Counted from the stretch's first letter, positions 1 through 7,298 are shown. The stretch is 17,612 nt of DNA from an uncultured Prevotella sp. (GCA_937898715.1 CALEKA010000076.1:1-17612), one strand, 5' to 3'. The notes: a model not told the origin generated them from the letters alone. Translations and numbers: made by a program.

Positions 1-852
1 TGCAATAAGGGGCATGAAGTCATGAGGCTTGGAGGACAAGGGATAGCGCAAAAAATTTTCACCCTTCACGGGCTTGGAAAAAATGAAACAACGCGCCATT
101 TTTTCTGAAAAATTTTTGTGATAAGAGAAACGCGCCCTTGCCGCAAAGCCGCTTCATGCCAACTTTGCAAAGGAAAAATAATGGGAGCACCTTGCTGCCC
201 CTTGTAAAAAATAAGCGAGAGTATAAATATGACACACACTGCTCATTCCGAGTGCGTCAATGGGTGGAAATCGTAGCAGAGGAGACTTTCCTCATAACAT
301 CTATTAGGTGGTTATAAAACCCGAAGAAGACGTGCCGAATGTGATGACGAGGCTGACAGCTATGCCGGAGCTATCGGTATGGCCCAAAAATCTCTGCTGA
401 CAACGTGATGAACATCTCATCGAAGACTGCCTCTGTAAATCCACATCGTCACACACATAAAATCTAAGAAAATGAGAGAAAGCGACCATCTCGTCCTCAT
501 CACCAGTGGTAAAATCTGAGCCAAGCCACCCCACAGCTGGGCCGTATCAATGAGCGGTGACCATGCTGCGAATACTGCAAAAGTCCAAGGCTATGTGCTC
601 TGCCTTCCGACAAAGCGCATGGGGTGATAAGAACATCTCCGAGAATTGCTTCTGCCACGTCACGAGATTGCCGAAGCAAGGCTCTCGCTACCGCCCCACC
701 ACTTCCCCAGCCGTTCCCATGCAGCCCGACTCCACTCCTGCCACCACACCGAAGCGCACGAAAAAACGCCCTACGCACAGCAAGAGAGCCAATGCGTAAG
801 GCGGCTGAAAGAAAGGATTGCCCGAATGGGTGGGCTTGGGAAAATATACGAA
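1..852. other. Region without a convincing gene; probable gene remnants
   Basis: No frame gives a recognisable protein. On the plus strand short open stretches end in coding-like compositions: one ending near 410 is rich in acidic and small residues, and one at 557-799 ends in a basic Pro/Thr/Lys-rich tail. Neither has a good start, and each is interrupted in the neighbouring frames, so they look like decayed gene ends rather than active genes. The segment is richer in G+C around 640-800 than the cargo genes beside it. Positions 3-13 (CAATAAGGGGC) recur at 17342-17352. Confidence 0.35.
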
Positions 853-1230
853 CTAAACCTTGATTAGACCACTTATTTTAACGGACACGAAATTATCGAA
901 GATTCCCATTTTTTCTGGTTCACATTGAACGTACCCATTATCCTCAAAACCTGTCACTTTGTAGATTTTTCCATTGGATTTTAGTTTCACTTTGTCTCCA
1001 ATCTTTAAGTCATCATCCCAAGGAATATCTGAAGGACTTTGAACAAGAGGAATACCTTCTTGTCTTTGATGAGTTTTTCCCTGCATCTTTCCTTGTTCAA
1101 GATTTAGTTTAAGTTCATGAACTTCCTGCGTAAGTTGTTCCACATTATTTGTCATACCCCAAATCTTAAAGAAAAGAATGAGGCAGAGAATGCTCCAAAC
1201 AATAGCCAATAAGTAAACGAATATTTCCAT
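853..1230 (-). CDS. Small single-pass membrane protein with coiled coil, unknown function
   Basis: This 125-residue protein is not recognised as a named family. Residues 4-23 form one strongly hydrophobic membrane segment right at the N-terminus (a signal anchor, without a cleavage site). It is followed by a charged, heptad-like stretch at about 28-50 that could be a short coiled coil. A linker with Pro and Gln leads to a compact C-terminal part (about 74-125) containing KIGDKVKLKSNGKIYKV, which resembles a small SH3-like or KOW-like beta barrel. The start is ATG at 1230. The secreted-protein gene lies 51 bases upstream on the same strand, so the two are probably co-transcribed. Its place after the terminase gene suggests cargo (a moron) rather than a virion gene. 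This role is inferred. Confidence 0.6.
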   Translation of the reverse strand: MEIFVYLLAIVWSILCLILFFKIWGMTNNVEQLTQEVHELKLNLEQGKMQGKTHQRQEGIPLVQSPSDIPWDDDLKIGDKVKLKSNGKIYKVTGFEDNGYVQCEPEKMGIFDNFVSVKISGLIKV

Positions 1231-1246
1231 AAGTAGATGCGTTAGA

Positions 1247-1268
1247 TTTTATTTTGGTTTTATTTTGG
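1247..1268 (-). repeat. Tandem 11-bp repeat in leader of membrane protein gene
   Basis: TTTTATTTTGG occurs twice in direct succession (1247-1257 and 1258-1268). Read on the minus strand it is a G-free A/C-rich double repeat that ends 16 bases before the start codon at 1230. It matches the pattern of short-repeat leaders seen in the late gene run. Confidence 0.7.
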
Positions 1269-1281
1269 ATAACGATGCAGA

Positions 1282-1875
1282 TTAGAAATCACTATCATTT
1301 TCATCTTTTCCAAAAGTGGATTCTTGTTCATCGTCCAAACCTGCCAAATATGACAAATACACGTTGATGTAAGTAAATGCAATCATTCTGTTTTCAGGTA
1401 CACCTGGTATATTTATAGTGCTATAACCAAAAACTAAAATATTGCGATTATCTGTGTAAACACAAGGGTCTATATATACGGGTAAATCTATCTTATCCTT
1501 CCCCGTATTGTCATACGTCAAATTTGAATACTTGCTATCTATTTTGTTTTTTATGTAATCAAATTTACTTTTAAATTCAGTTCCTTCCATAGGGCTAAAC
1601 ACAATTGAAATAGCTGCAATCTTATCATCATAGAATTGGAAGCAAACGGTGGAGCATGCTTCTCCCATAAATTTGAGTCTATCTGCGGATAACATGCCAT
1701 CTTCATCTATTTCATAGGGACAATCCAAACTTTTCAGTCTATTTTTTACCTCGTTTAGTGTGGATTCTCCTAATGTGAGCCCCCAAAATTTATTTTGAAT
1801 GCTCTGTGCTAATGCGCTGATATTAAAACCAATACAAAGGAAAAACGATAGAAGTAAGATTCTTAATGCTTTCAT
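1282..1875 (-). CDS. Secreted hypothetical protein
   Basis: This 197-residue protein starts with a typical type I signal peptide: basic residues, a hydrophobic core at about 5-20, and a likely cut after ALA at residue 23, leaving a mature N-terminus QSIQNKFW. It should be exported across the inner membrane. The mature part begins FWGLTLGESTLNEVKNRLKS, a motif style common in Bacteroidota secreted proteins of unknown role (FxG-x-LG-x-S, then a helix). Further on it has four scattered cysteines and an acidic C-terminus. No enzymatic motif is visible. It has its own likely promoter at 1894-1920 and is probably cargo of the element, transcribed together with the downstream membrane protein. No firm function can be given. 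Confidence 0.65.
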   Translation of the reverse strand: MKALRILLLSFFLCIGFNISALAQSIQNKFWGLTLGESTLNEVKNRLKSLDCPYEIDEDGMLSADRLKFMGEACSTVCFQFYDDKIAAISIVFSPMEGTEFKSKFDYIKNKIDSKYSNLTYDNTGKDKIDLPVYIDPCVYTDNRNILVFGYSTINIPGVPENRMIAFTYINVYLSYLAGLDDEQESTFGKDENDSDF

Positions 1876-1893
1876 AATTTAATTATTTTTCTG

Positions 1894-1920
1894 CAAAGAT
1901 AGCTGAAATACATAAACAAA
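1894..1920 (-). promoter_or_regulatory. Putative Bacteroidota promoter for the secreted-protein gene
   Basis: On the minus strand TATCTTTG (complement of 1894-1901) matches the -7 consensus TAnnTTTG. A TTTG at the complement of 1917-1920 could be the -33 box, though the 15-base spacing is short. The start codon follows 18 bases downstream at 1875. Confidence 0.45.
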
Positions 1921-1950
1921 AGAATATTAAGCATAATGTTCTTTAGCATA

Positions 1951-3699
1951 TTATCTCACTCCTCCCACACTCACACCCCCATAAAAATCATGCTGCGGAA
2001 ACTTCTCACACCCAATATACAGCGTATCAAAAGCATCTGTGCCATCGGTGCGATGCTCCAATAAGTCCTCCTCTGATTCGGGATTCTTCTCTGTGGACTT
2101 GTTTTTGCGGAAGCCGTTTCTTCCGCGCTCCACTCCTGCACTTTGGATGGCAAGAATAAGGTCATCGTTGTTTTGGCGGTTGAAGTAAGGCATGAGGCGC
2201 TGCTTGCCTGAAAATCCTTGGTTGATGAGCAAGTATTTCTCATCATGGCGCATGGGGTTGCCGAGGTAAACATCGTTTACACTCCAGCCGTGGCGCTCAA
2301 ACTCATGGACGACTACCCAATGAAAGTCTTGGTCGTTCACGGCATAGTTTGAGCCAAGGGCAGTGGCGTCATAATAGAAGATGACACTATGGTTTGCATG
2401 GGGCGCATAGTAGGTGCAGAAGTCTGCAACGAGAGCGGGGATTTTGCGCTCGAATTTCACGTAGAAAGATTTGAGCACATTAAGGCGGTTGCCACGAGGC
2501 TGACCGCACACAATCCAGTTGATATTGGCATTGTAGTCCATGCCAATGCACAGCGGAGCGAGCGGGTCGAGGTCCGCATCGGTGCGGCAGTCAAGGGACG
2601 AATGCAATTCACTAAAGCCACTCAGCGAGCGTATGGAATACCGCTCCTGCTGTGCTTCTTCGATGATTCGGTCATAACCGAGCGAGTCGAGGTAAGAAAA
2701 ATCCGAAGCATCGTACTTATGCCACTCCTGCATGGAAGAGTAAAAGCCATCGTGCGAGATGCCAATCTTCTGGCAGAGAATGGAGGTTTGGAACGTTTTG
2801 GGCGTAAGGTCGCGCTTCATTTGGCGGATATATTCTTCGCCAAGAAGCTGAAGGTTTTCTAAGGTAGAATACTCCTTGTAGTAAACCGCTACCGAGCGCA
2901 TCTTGTTGAGCGATTGGTCGAGCCATTTCAAGTACGATGGCAAGTAAGATGGCACAGTTTGATGAGCTGCTTTGAGCGAAGCAATCCTTTCTTTTGTTTG
3001 CCAAATCTTGAAGATCGTGCCTTTGATGGTATCAATGAGTTCCTTGTCCATCTTTTGCTCATAATGCAGGAACCACGAACCCTTCGTGGTCTGCGGCATA
3101 TCCGAAAGCACCATCATCGAATGGTTGAACGAGTGATGCCCGAAGTACGAACGAATGCCGCCATTGGCGGGGAGCGTTTCGTCTTTCAGCTTGTCGTAAT
3201 CAATGAACTTGGCTTCATCAATGAGAAGCCAGGAAAGCGTGAGCGAGTTCGAAGAACCCGGGCGGTCTTGGCTGATGATAATCGCCACCGAACCATTATA
3301 GAACGTCACCACATGCTCATAGTCCGCAGGTTCGGTGATGGGCTTCGCAAACGAGCGAGGCGGTTTGCGTCCCACCACATAATGCACACCTTTGAGATAC
3401 CCCCACCGCTTCCAAGCAGCAAAGAGACCGGGAAGCGTATTGGTCAGTCCATGCTTGAAAGTAGGCACGACTATCCCACCCGTGCTGCCCGGCATTCGCT
3501 GCATATTACGCAGCACGAATGGCGAGGCAATAGAGTCCGTCTTGCCTGTACGTCGCCCCGCCACAATCACCGTAGTCTTGGCGCCAATGTATTGCGTCAA
3601 GAGTTGCGGTTTGTTGAAGTACACGCGGTTTGCGTGTGCCTTCTTCTCCTCGTCCCAAAGCGAAGTGTCCACATGCTTGTCATTCCTTTTCTCCATCAT
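1951..3699 (-). CDS. terL: Phage terminase large subunit (ATPase-nuclease)
   Basis: TerL is the motor that cuts concatemeric phage DNA and pumps it into the prohead. The 582-residue protein has a Walker A motif AGRRTGKT at about 47-54 and a Walker B LLIDEA at about 158-163. Its RNase-H-like nuclease half shows acidic residues in GMDYN (D388), YYDAT (D444) and TDGTDAFD (about 551-558). Length and domain order fit a full TerL. The open frame extends upstream to 3843, but that part overlaps the preceding gene and is rich in Arg and Trp. The better start is one of two adjacent ATGs at 3699 and 3696, behind a strong AAGGAGG at 3703-3709. It overlaps the upstream gene by 20 bases, which suggests translational coupling. 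It is the last gene of the late run. Confidence 0.92.
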   Translation of the reverse strand: MMEKRNDKHVDTSLWDEEKKAHANRVYFNKPQLLTQYIGAKTTVIVAGRRTGKTDSIASPFVLRNMQRMPGSTGGIVVPTFKHGLTNTLPGLFAAWKRWGYLKGVHYVVGRKPPRSFAKPITEPADYEHVVTFYNGSVAIIISQDRPGSSNSLTLSWLLIDEAKFIDYDKLKDETLPANGGIRSYFGHHSFNHSMMVLSDMPQTTKGSWFLHYEQKMDKELIDTIKGTIFKIWQTKERIASLKAAHQTVPSYLPSYLKWLDQSLNKMRSVAVYYKEYSTLENLQLLGEEYIRQMKRDLTPKTFQTSILCQKIGISHDGFYSSMQEWHKYDASDFSYLDSLGYDRIIEEAQQERYSIRSLSGFSELHSSLDCRTDADLDPLAPLCIGMDYNANINWIVCGQPRGNRLNVLKSFYVKFERKIPALVADFCTYYAPHANHSVIFYYDATALGSNYAVNDQDFHWVVVHEFERHGWSVNDVYLGNPMRHDEKYLLINQGFSGKQRLMPYFNRQNNDDLILAIQSAGVERGRNGFRKNKSTEKNPESEEDLLEHRTDGTDAFDTLYIGCEKFPQHDFYGGVSVGGVR

Positions 3700-4300
3700 C
3701 TTCCTCCTTAAAGATTTCGTCCAACGGCAAATCCGCCTCCTCATATTCCACATTCTCCGTATCGGGGTGCGTATCAGAAAGTTCCCGTGTGAGTTTGCGA
3801 ATACGCTCATCAATATTCGGCACAGGATTGATGCCCACCACACGCGGGTCCGTGGTGGGAAAGAAAGGCTGCACCACGATCATGTGGTAAGGCACGGACT
3901 GTTCGTCCTCAATGTCAATGCGGTTGAACTTCGCATACGAAGTAGCCGCCTTCTCCATCGTCTTCGTATCCTTGCGTTTCTTCGCCATCTGATACGTTTC
4001 GAGAATCATCTCGTTGTAGCGCCACCGATGAAAATCACGTGAAGCCTCGCCCATGTTGGGCAGAACGGCCTTCACGATTTTCAAGTCTGCGTATGCCGTG
4101 ACGAGCGACAACCCATAGCGGGTTCGCTCCTCGTCCACAAACTGGCGGTCTTTGGCATCGGGATTGGCAATAGACCATGTGACCATATCGCGCAGGCGCA
4201 GGATATGGTCCACTTGGGATTGCGCATATTTTTGGAGCAATTCTTCTTTGGCGGTGTAGAGGTCGGCTTTAGCCGCCTCTACAATATTCGGTAAGCTCAT
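3680..4300 (-). CDS. Terminase-associated protein, candidate small-subunit component
   Basis: This 206-residue protein directly precedes and overlaps terL by 20 bases. The N-terminal two thirds are helical and charged. A middle segment reads YAKFNRIDIEDEQSVPYHMIVVQPFFPTTDP in pieces, a tail style I associate with phage small terminase subunits, where an Asp/Glu-rich loop is followed by a Pro-rich beta segment. The C-terminus is very acidic (EEADLPLDEIFKEEDD). No helix-turn-helix is obvious, whereas the next gene upstream has one. DNA recognition and oligomerisation or TerL contact may therefore be divided over two proteins. The start is ATG at 4300, preceded by a tandem-repeat leader. The assignment rests mainly on position. 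Confidence 0.55.
   Translation of the reverse strand: MSLPNIVEAAKADLYTAKEELLQKYAQSQVDHILRLRDMVTWSIANPDAKDRQFVDEERTRYGLSLVTAYADLKIVKAVLPNMGEASRDFHRWRYNEMILETYQMAKKRKDTKTMEKAATSYAKFNRIDIEDEQSVPYHMIVVQPFFPTTDPRVVGINPVPNIDERIRKLTRELSDTHPDTENVEYEEADLPLDEIFKEEDDGEKE
3703..3709 (-). promoter_or_regulatory. Strong ribosome binding site for terL
   Basis: The minus strand reads AAGGAGG, three bases ahead of an ATG (3699) and six ahead of a second ATG (3696). Canonical sites like this are rare in the rest of the window. This one decides the terL start, and it lies inside the 3' end of the upstream gene. Confidence 0.75.
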
Positions 4301-4306
4301 TCAAAT

Positions 4307-4334
4307 CAAGTAATAAGTAACAAGTAATAAGTAA
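4307..4334 (-). repeat. Perfect tandem 14-bp repeat in leader
   Basis: CAAGTAATAAGTAA is present twice without a gap (4307-4320 and 4321-4334), just ahead of the start codon at 4300. On the transcript it gives a pyrimidine/A-rich leader built from TTACTTATTACTTG units. Confidence 0.85.
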
Positions 4335-4342
4335 TACAAAGC

Positions 4343-4618
4343 TCATTCATCATCTTCCATGTCGAGTAGGTTGTTTCGTGTATTCTCAAGCGCCAACGGA
4401 CTGCCCACGTAGGCAAGCTGCATCTCCTGATGCAAGAGTTTGACACGTGAAGCCGCCTTGCCCCGATGGTATCGCTTCGATACCTCCGTGCTCTTGTCGG
4501 CAATGTCCTCTCTTAAAGTACTTGCCGACACACCGAGAATCACCGCCATATCGGAGATTTTGAGATAGATGGAAGCATATTGTTCTATTTGCGTAAGTTG
4601 CTCTTCTGTGTAGTCCAT
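4343..4618 (-). CDS. Small HTH protein, TerS-like DNA-binding subunit
   Basis: This is a 91-residue protein with a helix-turn-helix at about 19-42 (ISDMAVILGVSASTLREDI). The rest is a helical half (KAASRVKLLHQEMQLAYVGSP and following) of the kind seen in phage small terminase subunits and in HTH parts of Bacteroidota packaging genes. In a TerS the HTH binds the packaging site and the helices oligomerise. It lies 42 bases upstream of the terminase-associated gene and follows the PLD-like gene. The ATG at 4618 is preceded by four near-identical 8-bp repeats. It could instead be a small regulator, but its place next to terL favours packaging. Confidence 0.6.
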   Translation of the reverse strand: MDYTEEQLTQIEQYASIYLKISDMAVILGVSASTLREDIADKSTEVSKRYHRGKAASRVKLLHQEMQLAYVGSPLALENTRNNLLDMEDDE

Positions 4619-4623
4619 GATGG

Positions 4624-4652
4624 TAATGTGCTAATATGCTAATGTGCTAATG
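4624..4652 (-). repeat. Tandem 8-bp repeats in leader of TerS-like gene
   Basis: TAATGTGC, TAATATGC, TAATGTGC and a partial fourth unit lie in direct series at 4624-4652, ending six bases from the start codon at 4618. Confidence 0.85.
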
Positions 4653-4702
4653 CTCGCTGGCTGAAAAGCTATCGGTTGAATATGGGAAAACTTTGTCCAC
4701 GA

Positions 4703-5242
4703 CTAATTTCTGTTGTTCGCCCCATTGCTGTTTAGCCGCTGTTCAAAGAGGTCGTTGAGCGGTACAGCATGATTGCGAATAAGGTCTGTGACCGCAGCGT
4801 GCAAGGTAGTGAATATTGCTTTGTCTGTAGAGATAAAAGTAGACTCATGGCGGTTGCCTCGCGTCAAGTTTTGCGAGGTGACCACAGAAATGGTGTCGCC
4901 CGCTTCGCTCTCCACCAACAAGATTTTAGAGTGGTTGTCCGCCAAGTAAGTACGTTTCATCACTTGGCAGATGAACGACCAGAGTTTCAGCGTTTTGTTT
5001 GTCGCCTTGTGGTCCAATACCAAGTTGAACTCAGAAACCATTCCTCCCTTCTCAATAAAGAAGAGTCTTCGCAAGAACTCTTCCGAGATGGAAAACGAAG
5101 TTTGCCAAACCTTCGCCTTACCCACCTGCGATAAAATCCACTCCAAGACATCAGCCACCTGCAAGGCATTTGTCAGGTAGGCTTGATTGGGAGTCGTGGC
5201 TAAAGGCTTTAGATAATCGCTAATACTCTCACTCCTTTTCAT
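4703..5242 (-). CDS. Phospholipase-D-like (HKD) fold protein
   Basis: The 179-residue protein carries one HKD-type half site: HSK at 104-106, an acidic Glu at 111 in the place of the usual Asp, then TSQN at 122-125 followed by LTRGN. This fits H-x-K-x4-D/E and the downstream S-x-N of the PLD superfamily, which includes nucleases that act as dimers with one motif per chain. The N-terminal part (about 20-100) is helical, then beta-rich. The start ATG overlaps the stop of the gene before it (ATGA, 5239-5242), so the two are coupled. In a packaging cluster it might process DNA ends or damage host DNA, but no role is shown. The Asp-to-Glu change could weaken catalysis. Confidence 0.65.
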   Translation of the reverse strand: MKRSESISDYLKPLATTPNQAYLTNALQVADVLEWILSQVGKAKVWQTSFSISEEFLRRLFFIEKGGMVSEFNLVLDHKATNKTLKLWSFICQVMKRTYLADNHSKILLVESEAGDTISVVTSQNLTRGNRHESTFISTDKAIFTTLHAAVTDLIRNHAVPLNDLFEQRLNSNGANNRN

Positions 5243-5853
5243 TCCTTCTTGCTCTTGGCCTTGGTCTTAGAGGACGTTTTCTTGGTTTCTGCCTTTTCTG
5301 CACTTTCTGCCGTTTCTGCGTTTGCCACATAATGGTCATAAACGTTCCAATTGTCGTGCAGCTTTTTGTCCAATTTGATGAACTCTTTCAAGAAAGGATA
5401 GCGGTCAGAGTCCGCACAGGTGGAGTCCGTGGTGCTCATCGTGCGGAGCTTCAGGTGAAGCTCTCGCATACGATGCACCAAATCAAGGTTCTCTACATAG
5501 AGCGCTTGGATTTCCTCGGGAAGTTTATCATGGTCAGCACGCTTACCCGCTTTGAAGTCCTTGGCTTCATTGTTGTCACTCTTAAACTCGGTATGCGCTT
5601 TCACAATCTCATCCACCGAGTGCTGCATTTCCTTGACCTGTTCATGCGTCAGTTCCGCCAAACGGAATTCCAAGTATTGCTGGAGTTTGCCTTCGATGAA
5701 TTCAGCCTTTCCTTCGGGATTGATAGAAAGGTTGCGGTACATAATCTTATTGCCCGAAAGCTGGAGGAGCATGAGTGCGCCCTCATCCCAATCGCGTTCC
5801 TCGCGTGATTGGTTGAGCCAACATTTTAACTTTTCAGTAAATTCATTGTTCAT
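5239..5853 (-). CDS. Charged helical protein with Lys/Ala-rich tail, unknown
   Basis: This 204-residue protein of unknown family is predicted to be mostly helical, with long charged stretches at about 55-90 and 105-140 that could form coiled coils. The C-terminus from about 178 is low-complexity Ala/Glu followed by Lys/Thr/Ser (TKKTSSKTKAKSKKE), which would bind nucleic acid or be flexible. It sits between the phosphoribosyltransferase and the PLD-like gene and shares a 4-base ATGA overlap with the latter, so the pair is translated together. This suggests the two act in one step. A head-filling, DNA-binding or scaffolding role is possible but unsupported by any motif. Confidence 0.6.
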   Translation of the reverse strand: MNNEFTEKLKCWLNQSREERDWDEGALMLLQLSGNKIMYRNLSINPEGKAEFIEGKLQQYLEFRLAELTHEQVKEMQHSVDEIVKAHTEFKSDNNEAKDFKAGKRADHDKLPEEIQALYVENLDLVHRMRELHLKLRTMSTTDSTCADSDRYPFLKEFIKLDKKLHDNWNVYDHYVANAETAESAEKAETKKTSSKTKAKSKKE

Positions 5854-5860
5854 AGGAGTT

Positions 5861-5892
5861 GAGTTTTAAGTTCGGAGGTTATGAGGTTATAA
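5861..5892 (-). repeat. Leader repeat, AGGTTAT family, copy 1
   Basis: The stretch starts GAGTTTTAAG and contains two AGGTTAT-type units. It lies eight bases ahead of the start codon at 5853. The same sequence style recurs at 6540-6572 and twice in 8268-8335. Confidence 0.8.
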
Positions 5893-5900
5893 AGTCAGCA

Positions 5901-6536
5901 TTACAACTTGTTGTTGATGCCCGTAAAGAACACACAATTCTTGTGGTGTTCAATGAGCAGGTTCTTCATCGCTTTCAATGTAGAACCCGTGGTGACGAAG
6001 TCGTCAAACACGATACAGTTCTGCTCATGGGGCAGCACATTGAGCGAGAATACTGCTCCAATGCGCTTTTTGCTATGGCAATGCGCCACATCTTCGTAAA
6101 AGGGAATGGATAGCAGAGCTGCTATCTTTTCACTAATCCGTGTGGCAAAGTTCTTGACCAAGTGCCTACGCTTGGGCGTGGTCACGATACACCAATTGCC
6201 TTTTTGCAACTCGTTTCCGAGAATATCTGCAATGAGCGGAGCCACATTGTCGGCAAAGAAGCCCACCATAGAGTCATCGCCCTTGATGTCTGTCAGCGTT
6301 CGCCCATAAAGCGATTTCTGCCAAAGCGAGATGAAAAACACATCCGCCCTTCGCGTGATGCGCACCTTACGGGAGAAGTCGCAACGCGCTTCGACCGACT
6401 TGTCCCAAGCATGACGTTTTTGCTCAGCAAAGATGTCCTTGCCTTGGGCAAACTTTGTGTCCTTGTTTTCCAAAACAAGCGGAGCAGAAAGGTCTGGGAC
6501 GTTGATCTCTTCTAAGATTTCCCCCAAATCAATCAT
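5901..6536 (-). CDS. ComF-like phosphoribosyltransferase
   Basis: The 211-residue protein has the PRPP-binding loop of type I phosphoribosyltransferases at about 174-187, CIVFDDFVTTGSTL, with the acidic pair D178-D179 followed by TTGST. Upstream at about 116-145 the sequence VTTPKRRHLVKNFATRISEKI matches in pieces the ComF-type arrangement, where a Pro/Arg segment precedes the helix. The first 60 residues are not typical of the family. Such enzymes bind PRPP and a base or related acceptor, but the substrate here is unknown. It lies in the middle of the capsid-packaging run, has its own repeat leader and an upstream hairpin. A role in nucleotide salvage, DNA modification or signalling is inference only. 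Confidence 0.78.
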   Translation of the reverse strand: MIDLGEILEEINVPDLSAPLVLENKDTKFAQGKDIFAEQKRHAWDKSVEARCDFSRKVRITRRADVFFISLWQKSLYGRTLTDIKGDDSMVGFFADNVAPLIADILGNELQKGNWCIVTTPKRRHLVKNFATRISEKIAALLSIPFYEDVAHCHSKKRIGAVFSLNVLPHEQNCIVFDDFVTTGSTLKAMKNLLIEHHKNCVFFTGINNKL

Positions 6537-6539
6537 GAT

Positions 6540-6621
6540 GAGTTTTAAGTTTTAAGGTTATGAGGTTATAAGATTACCATTTGCTGCAAGAACAAACTTT
6601 ATAACCTTATAACCTCAAAAC
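6540..6621 (-). repeat. Inverted pair of AGGTTAT-family repeats forming a long hairpin
   Basis: Arm 6549-6572 pairs with arm 6597-6621 with about 22 matches, leaving a 24-base loop. The left arm is also the leader repeat of the phosphoribosyltransferase gene (start 6536). In the mRNA this stem would sit directly ahead of the start codon and could lower or regulate its translation, or act as a processing site. There is no clear T-run, so it is not called a terminator. Confidence 0.7.
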
Positions 6622-6631
6622 TACAAACTAA

Positions 6632-7189
6632 CTAAGCCGTTTCGATGTCGCCATCGTCCGTAGTGATTGTTCCCTCATAGAAAGGCGCAGGACATTCGTC
6701 CGTAGCCTCTACCGAAATCGTGGTCGAGGTAGTGCCTGTGGCACCCTGACCAAGGTCTTGGGCAACTGTGGTCTTGGTAGTCCAAGCCTCAGAGCCTACC
6801 ACACGGTATTTGCCCTTCATGTCCTCCACGATAAATACGTTGTCGTTGTTATTAAGGTAGGCAGCAGCGGCACTCGCCTCTGCGCCCACACCCGGGTGAA
6901 CAGCAGTCAGCTTGTTCAACTGCGTTTGACTCGGAAGTTCGCCTTGCGCTTCCGAAGTCAGTTGCGACTTCTCGGGGAGAATGTCAATGTACTGCCACTT
7001 GGCATCCGCCTTTAGCGTAAAGCTGCCCGTATAGGTGGCAGCCGTTACACGTCCGTTTTCGTCACGGGGAAGTGTGGGCCATGTGACCACATTCCCCTTG
7101 GAAATATAGTAGATACGGCGACGAACGCCAGGCAACTCGGGAGTGCCTTGGCACCAACCGAGAGATTTTTGTAAACTGGTACAAGCCAT
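6632..7189 (-). CDS. Phage structural protein, possibly tail-tube or head-associated
   Basis: This 185-residue protein lies immediately after the capsid gene. It starts MACTSLQKSLGWCQGTPELPG and is beta-rich throughout: ATYTGSFTLKADAKWQYIDI, then a Thr/Gly-rich segment ATGTTSTTISVEATDECPAPFYEG near the C-terminus. The ending recalls tail-tube or decoration proteins with a beta-sandwich, but no family motif is firm. There is no signal peptide. The start is ATG at 7189 behind a tandem-repeat leader, with a strong hairpin between it and the capsid gene. If this is a tail-tube protein it is the only tail component in the window. A capsid-decorating or plug protein is equally possible. Confidence 0.55.
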   Translation of the reverse strand: MACTSLQKSLGWCQGTPELPGVRRRIYYISKGNVVTWPTLPRDENGRVTAATYTGSFTLKADAKWQYIDILPEKSQLTSEAQGELPSQTQLNKLTAVHPGVGAEASAAAAYLNNNDNVFIVEDMKGKYRVVGSEAWTTKTTVAQDLGQGATGTTSTTISVEATDECPAPFYEGTITTDDGDIETA

Positions 7190-7194
7190 AAATG

Positions 7195-7222
7195 AAGTAT
7201 TAAGTATAAAGTATTAAGTATT
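7195..7222 (-). repeat. Short tandem repeats in leader of structural gene
   Basis: AAGTATTAAGTA occurs at 7195-7206 and 7209-7220, giving on the transcript a run of TACTTAA units that ends six bases from the start codon at 7189. Confidence 0.8.
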
Positions 7223-7226
7223 ACAA

Positions 7227-7280
7227 GCAGGCAAGGACGTGGCAAGAATAGGTATCATTCTTTGCCACCACACTTGCTGC
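7227..7280 (-). other. Strong hairpin after the capsid gene
   Basis: Inner arms GTGGCAAGAAT (7239-7249) and ATTCTTTGCCAC (7257-7268) pair with one bulge around a 7-base loop. Outer arms 7227-7235 and 7273-7280 (GCAG-CAAG with CTTGCTGC) extend the stem. It begins 18 bases beyond the capsid stop codon on the transcript and is not followed by a T-run. It may stabilise the capsid mRNA 3' end or be a processing site or weak terminator that sets the excess of capsid over later genes. Confidence 0.6.
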
Positions 7281-7298
7281 TTTCTCCACTGATTATCT

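Noticed and set aside
500..867. Several overlapping open frames on both strands
   Set aside because: They are mutually exclusive and none gives a recognisable protein. Described instead as a probable remnant region.
2914..3711. 265-codon plus-strand open frame opposite terL
   Set aside because: It is the mirror of a well-supported terminase gene, is rich in Arg and His in a shadow-like way, and has no motif.
3700..3843. 48-residue N-terminal extension of terL
   Set aside because: It lies inside the preceding gene, is Arg/Trp-rich, and a strong ribosome site marks a start at 3699 or 3696.
3392..4042. 216-codon plus-strand open frame
   Set aside because: It spans two minus-strand genes in the opposite direction and has no domain or ribosome site.
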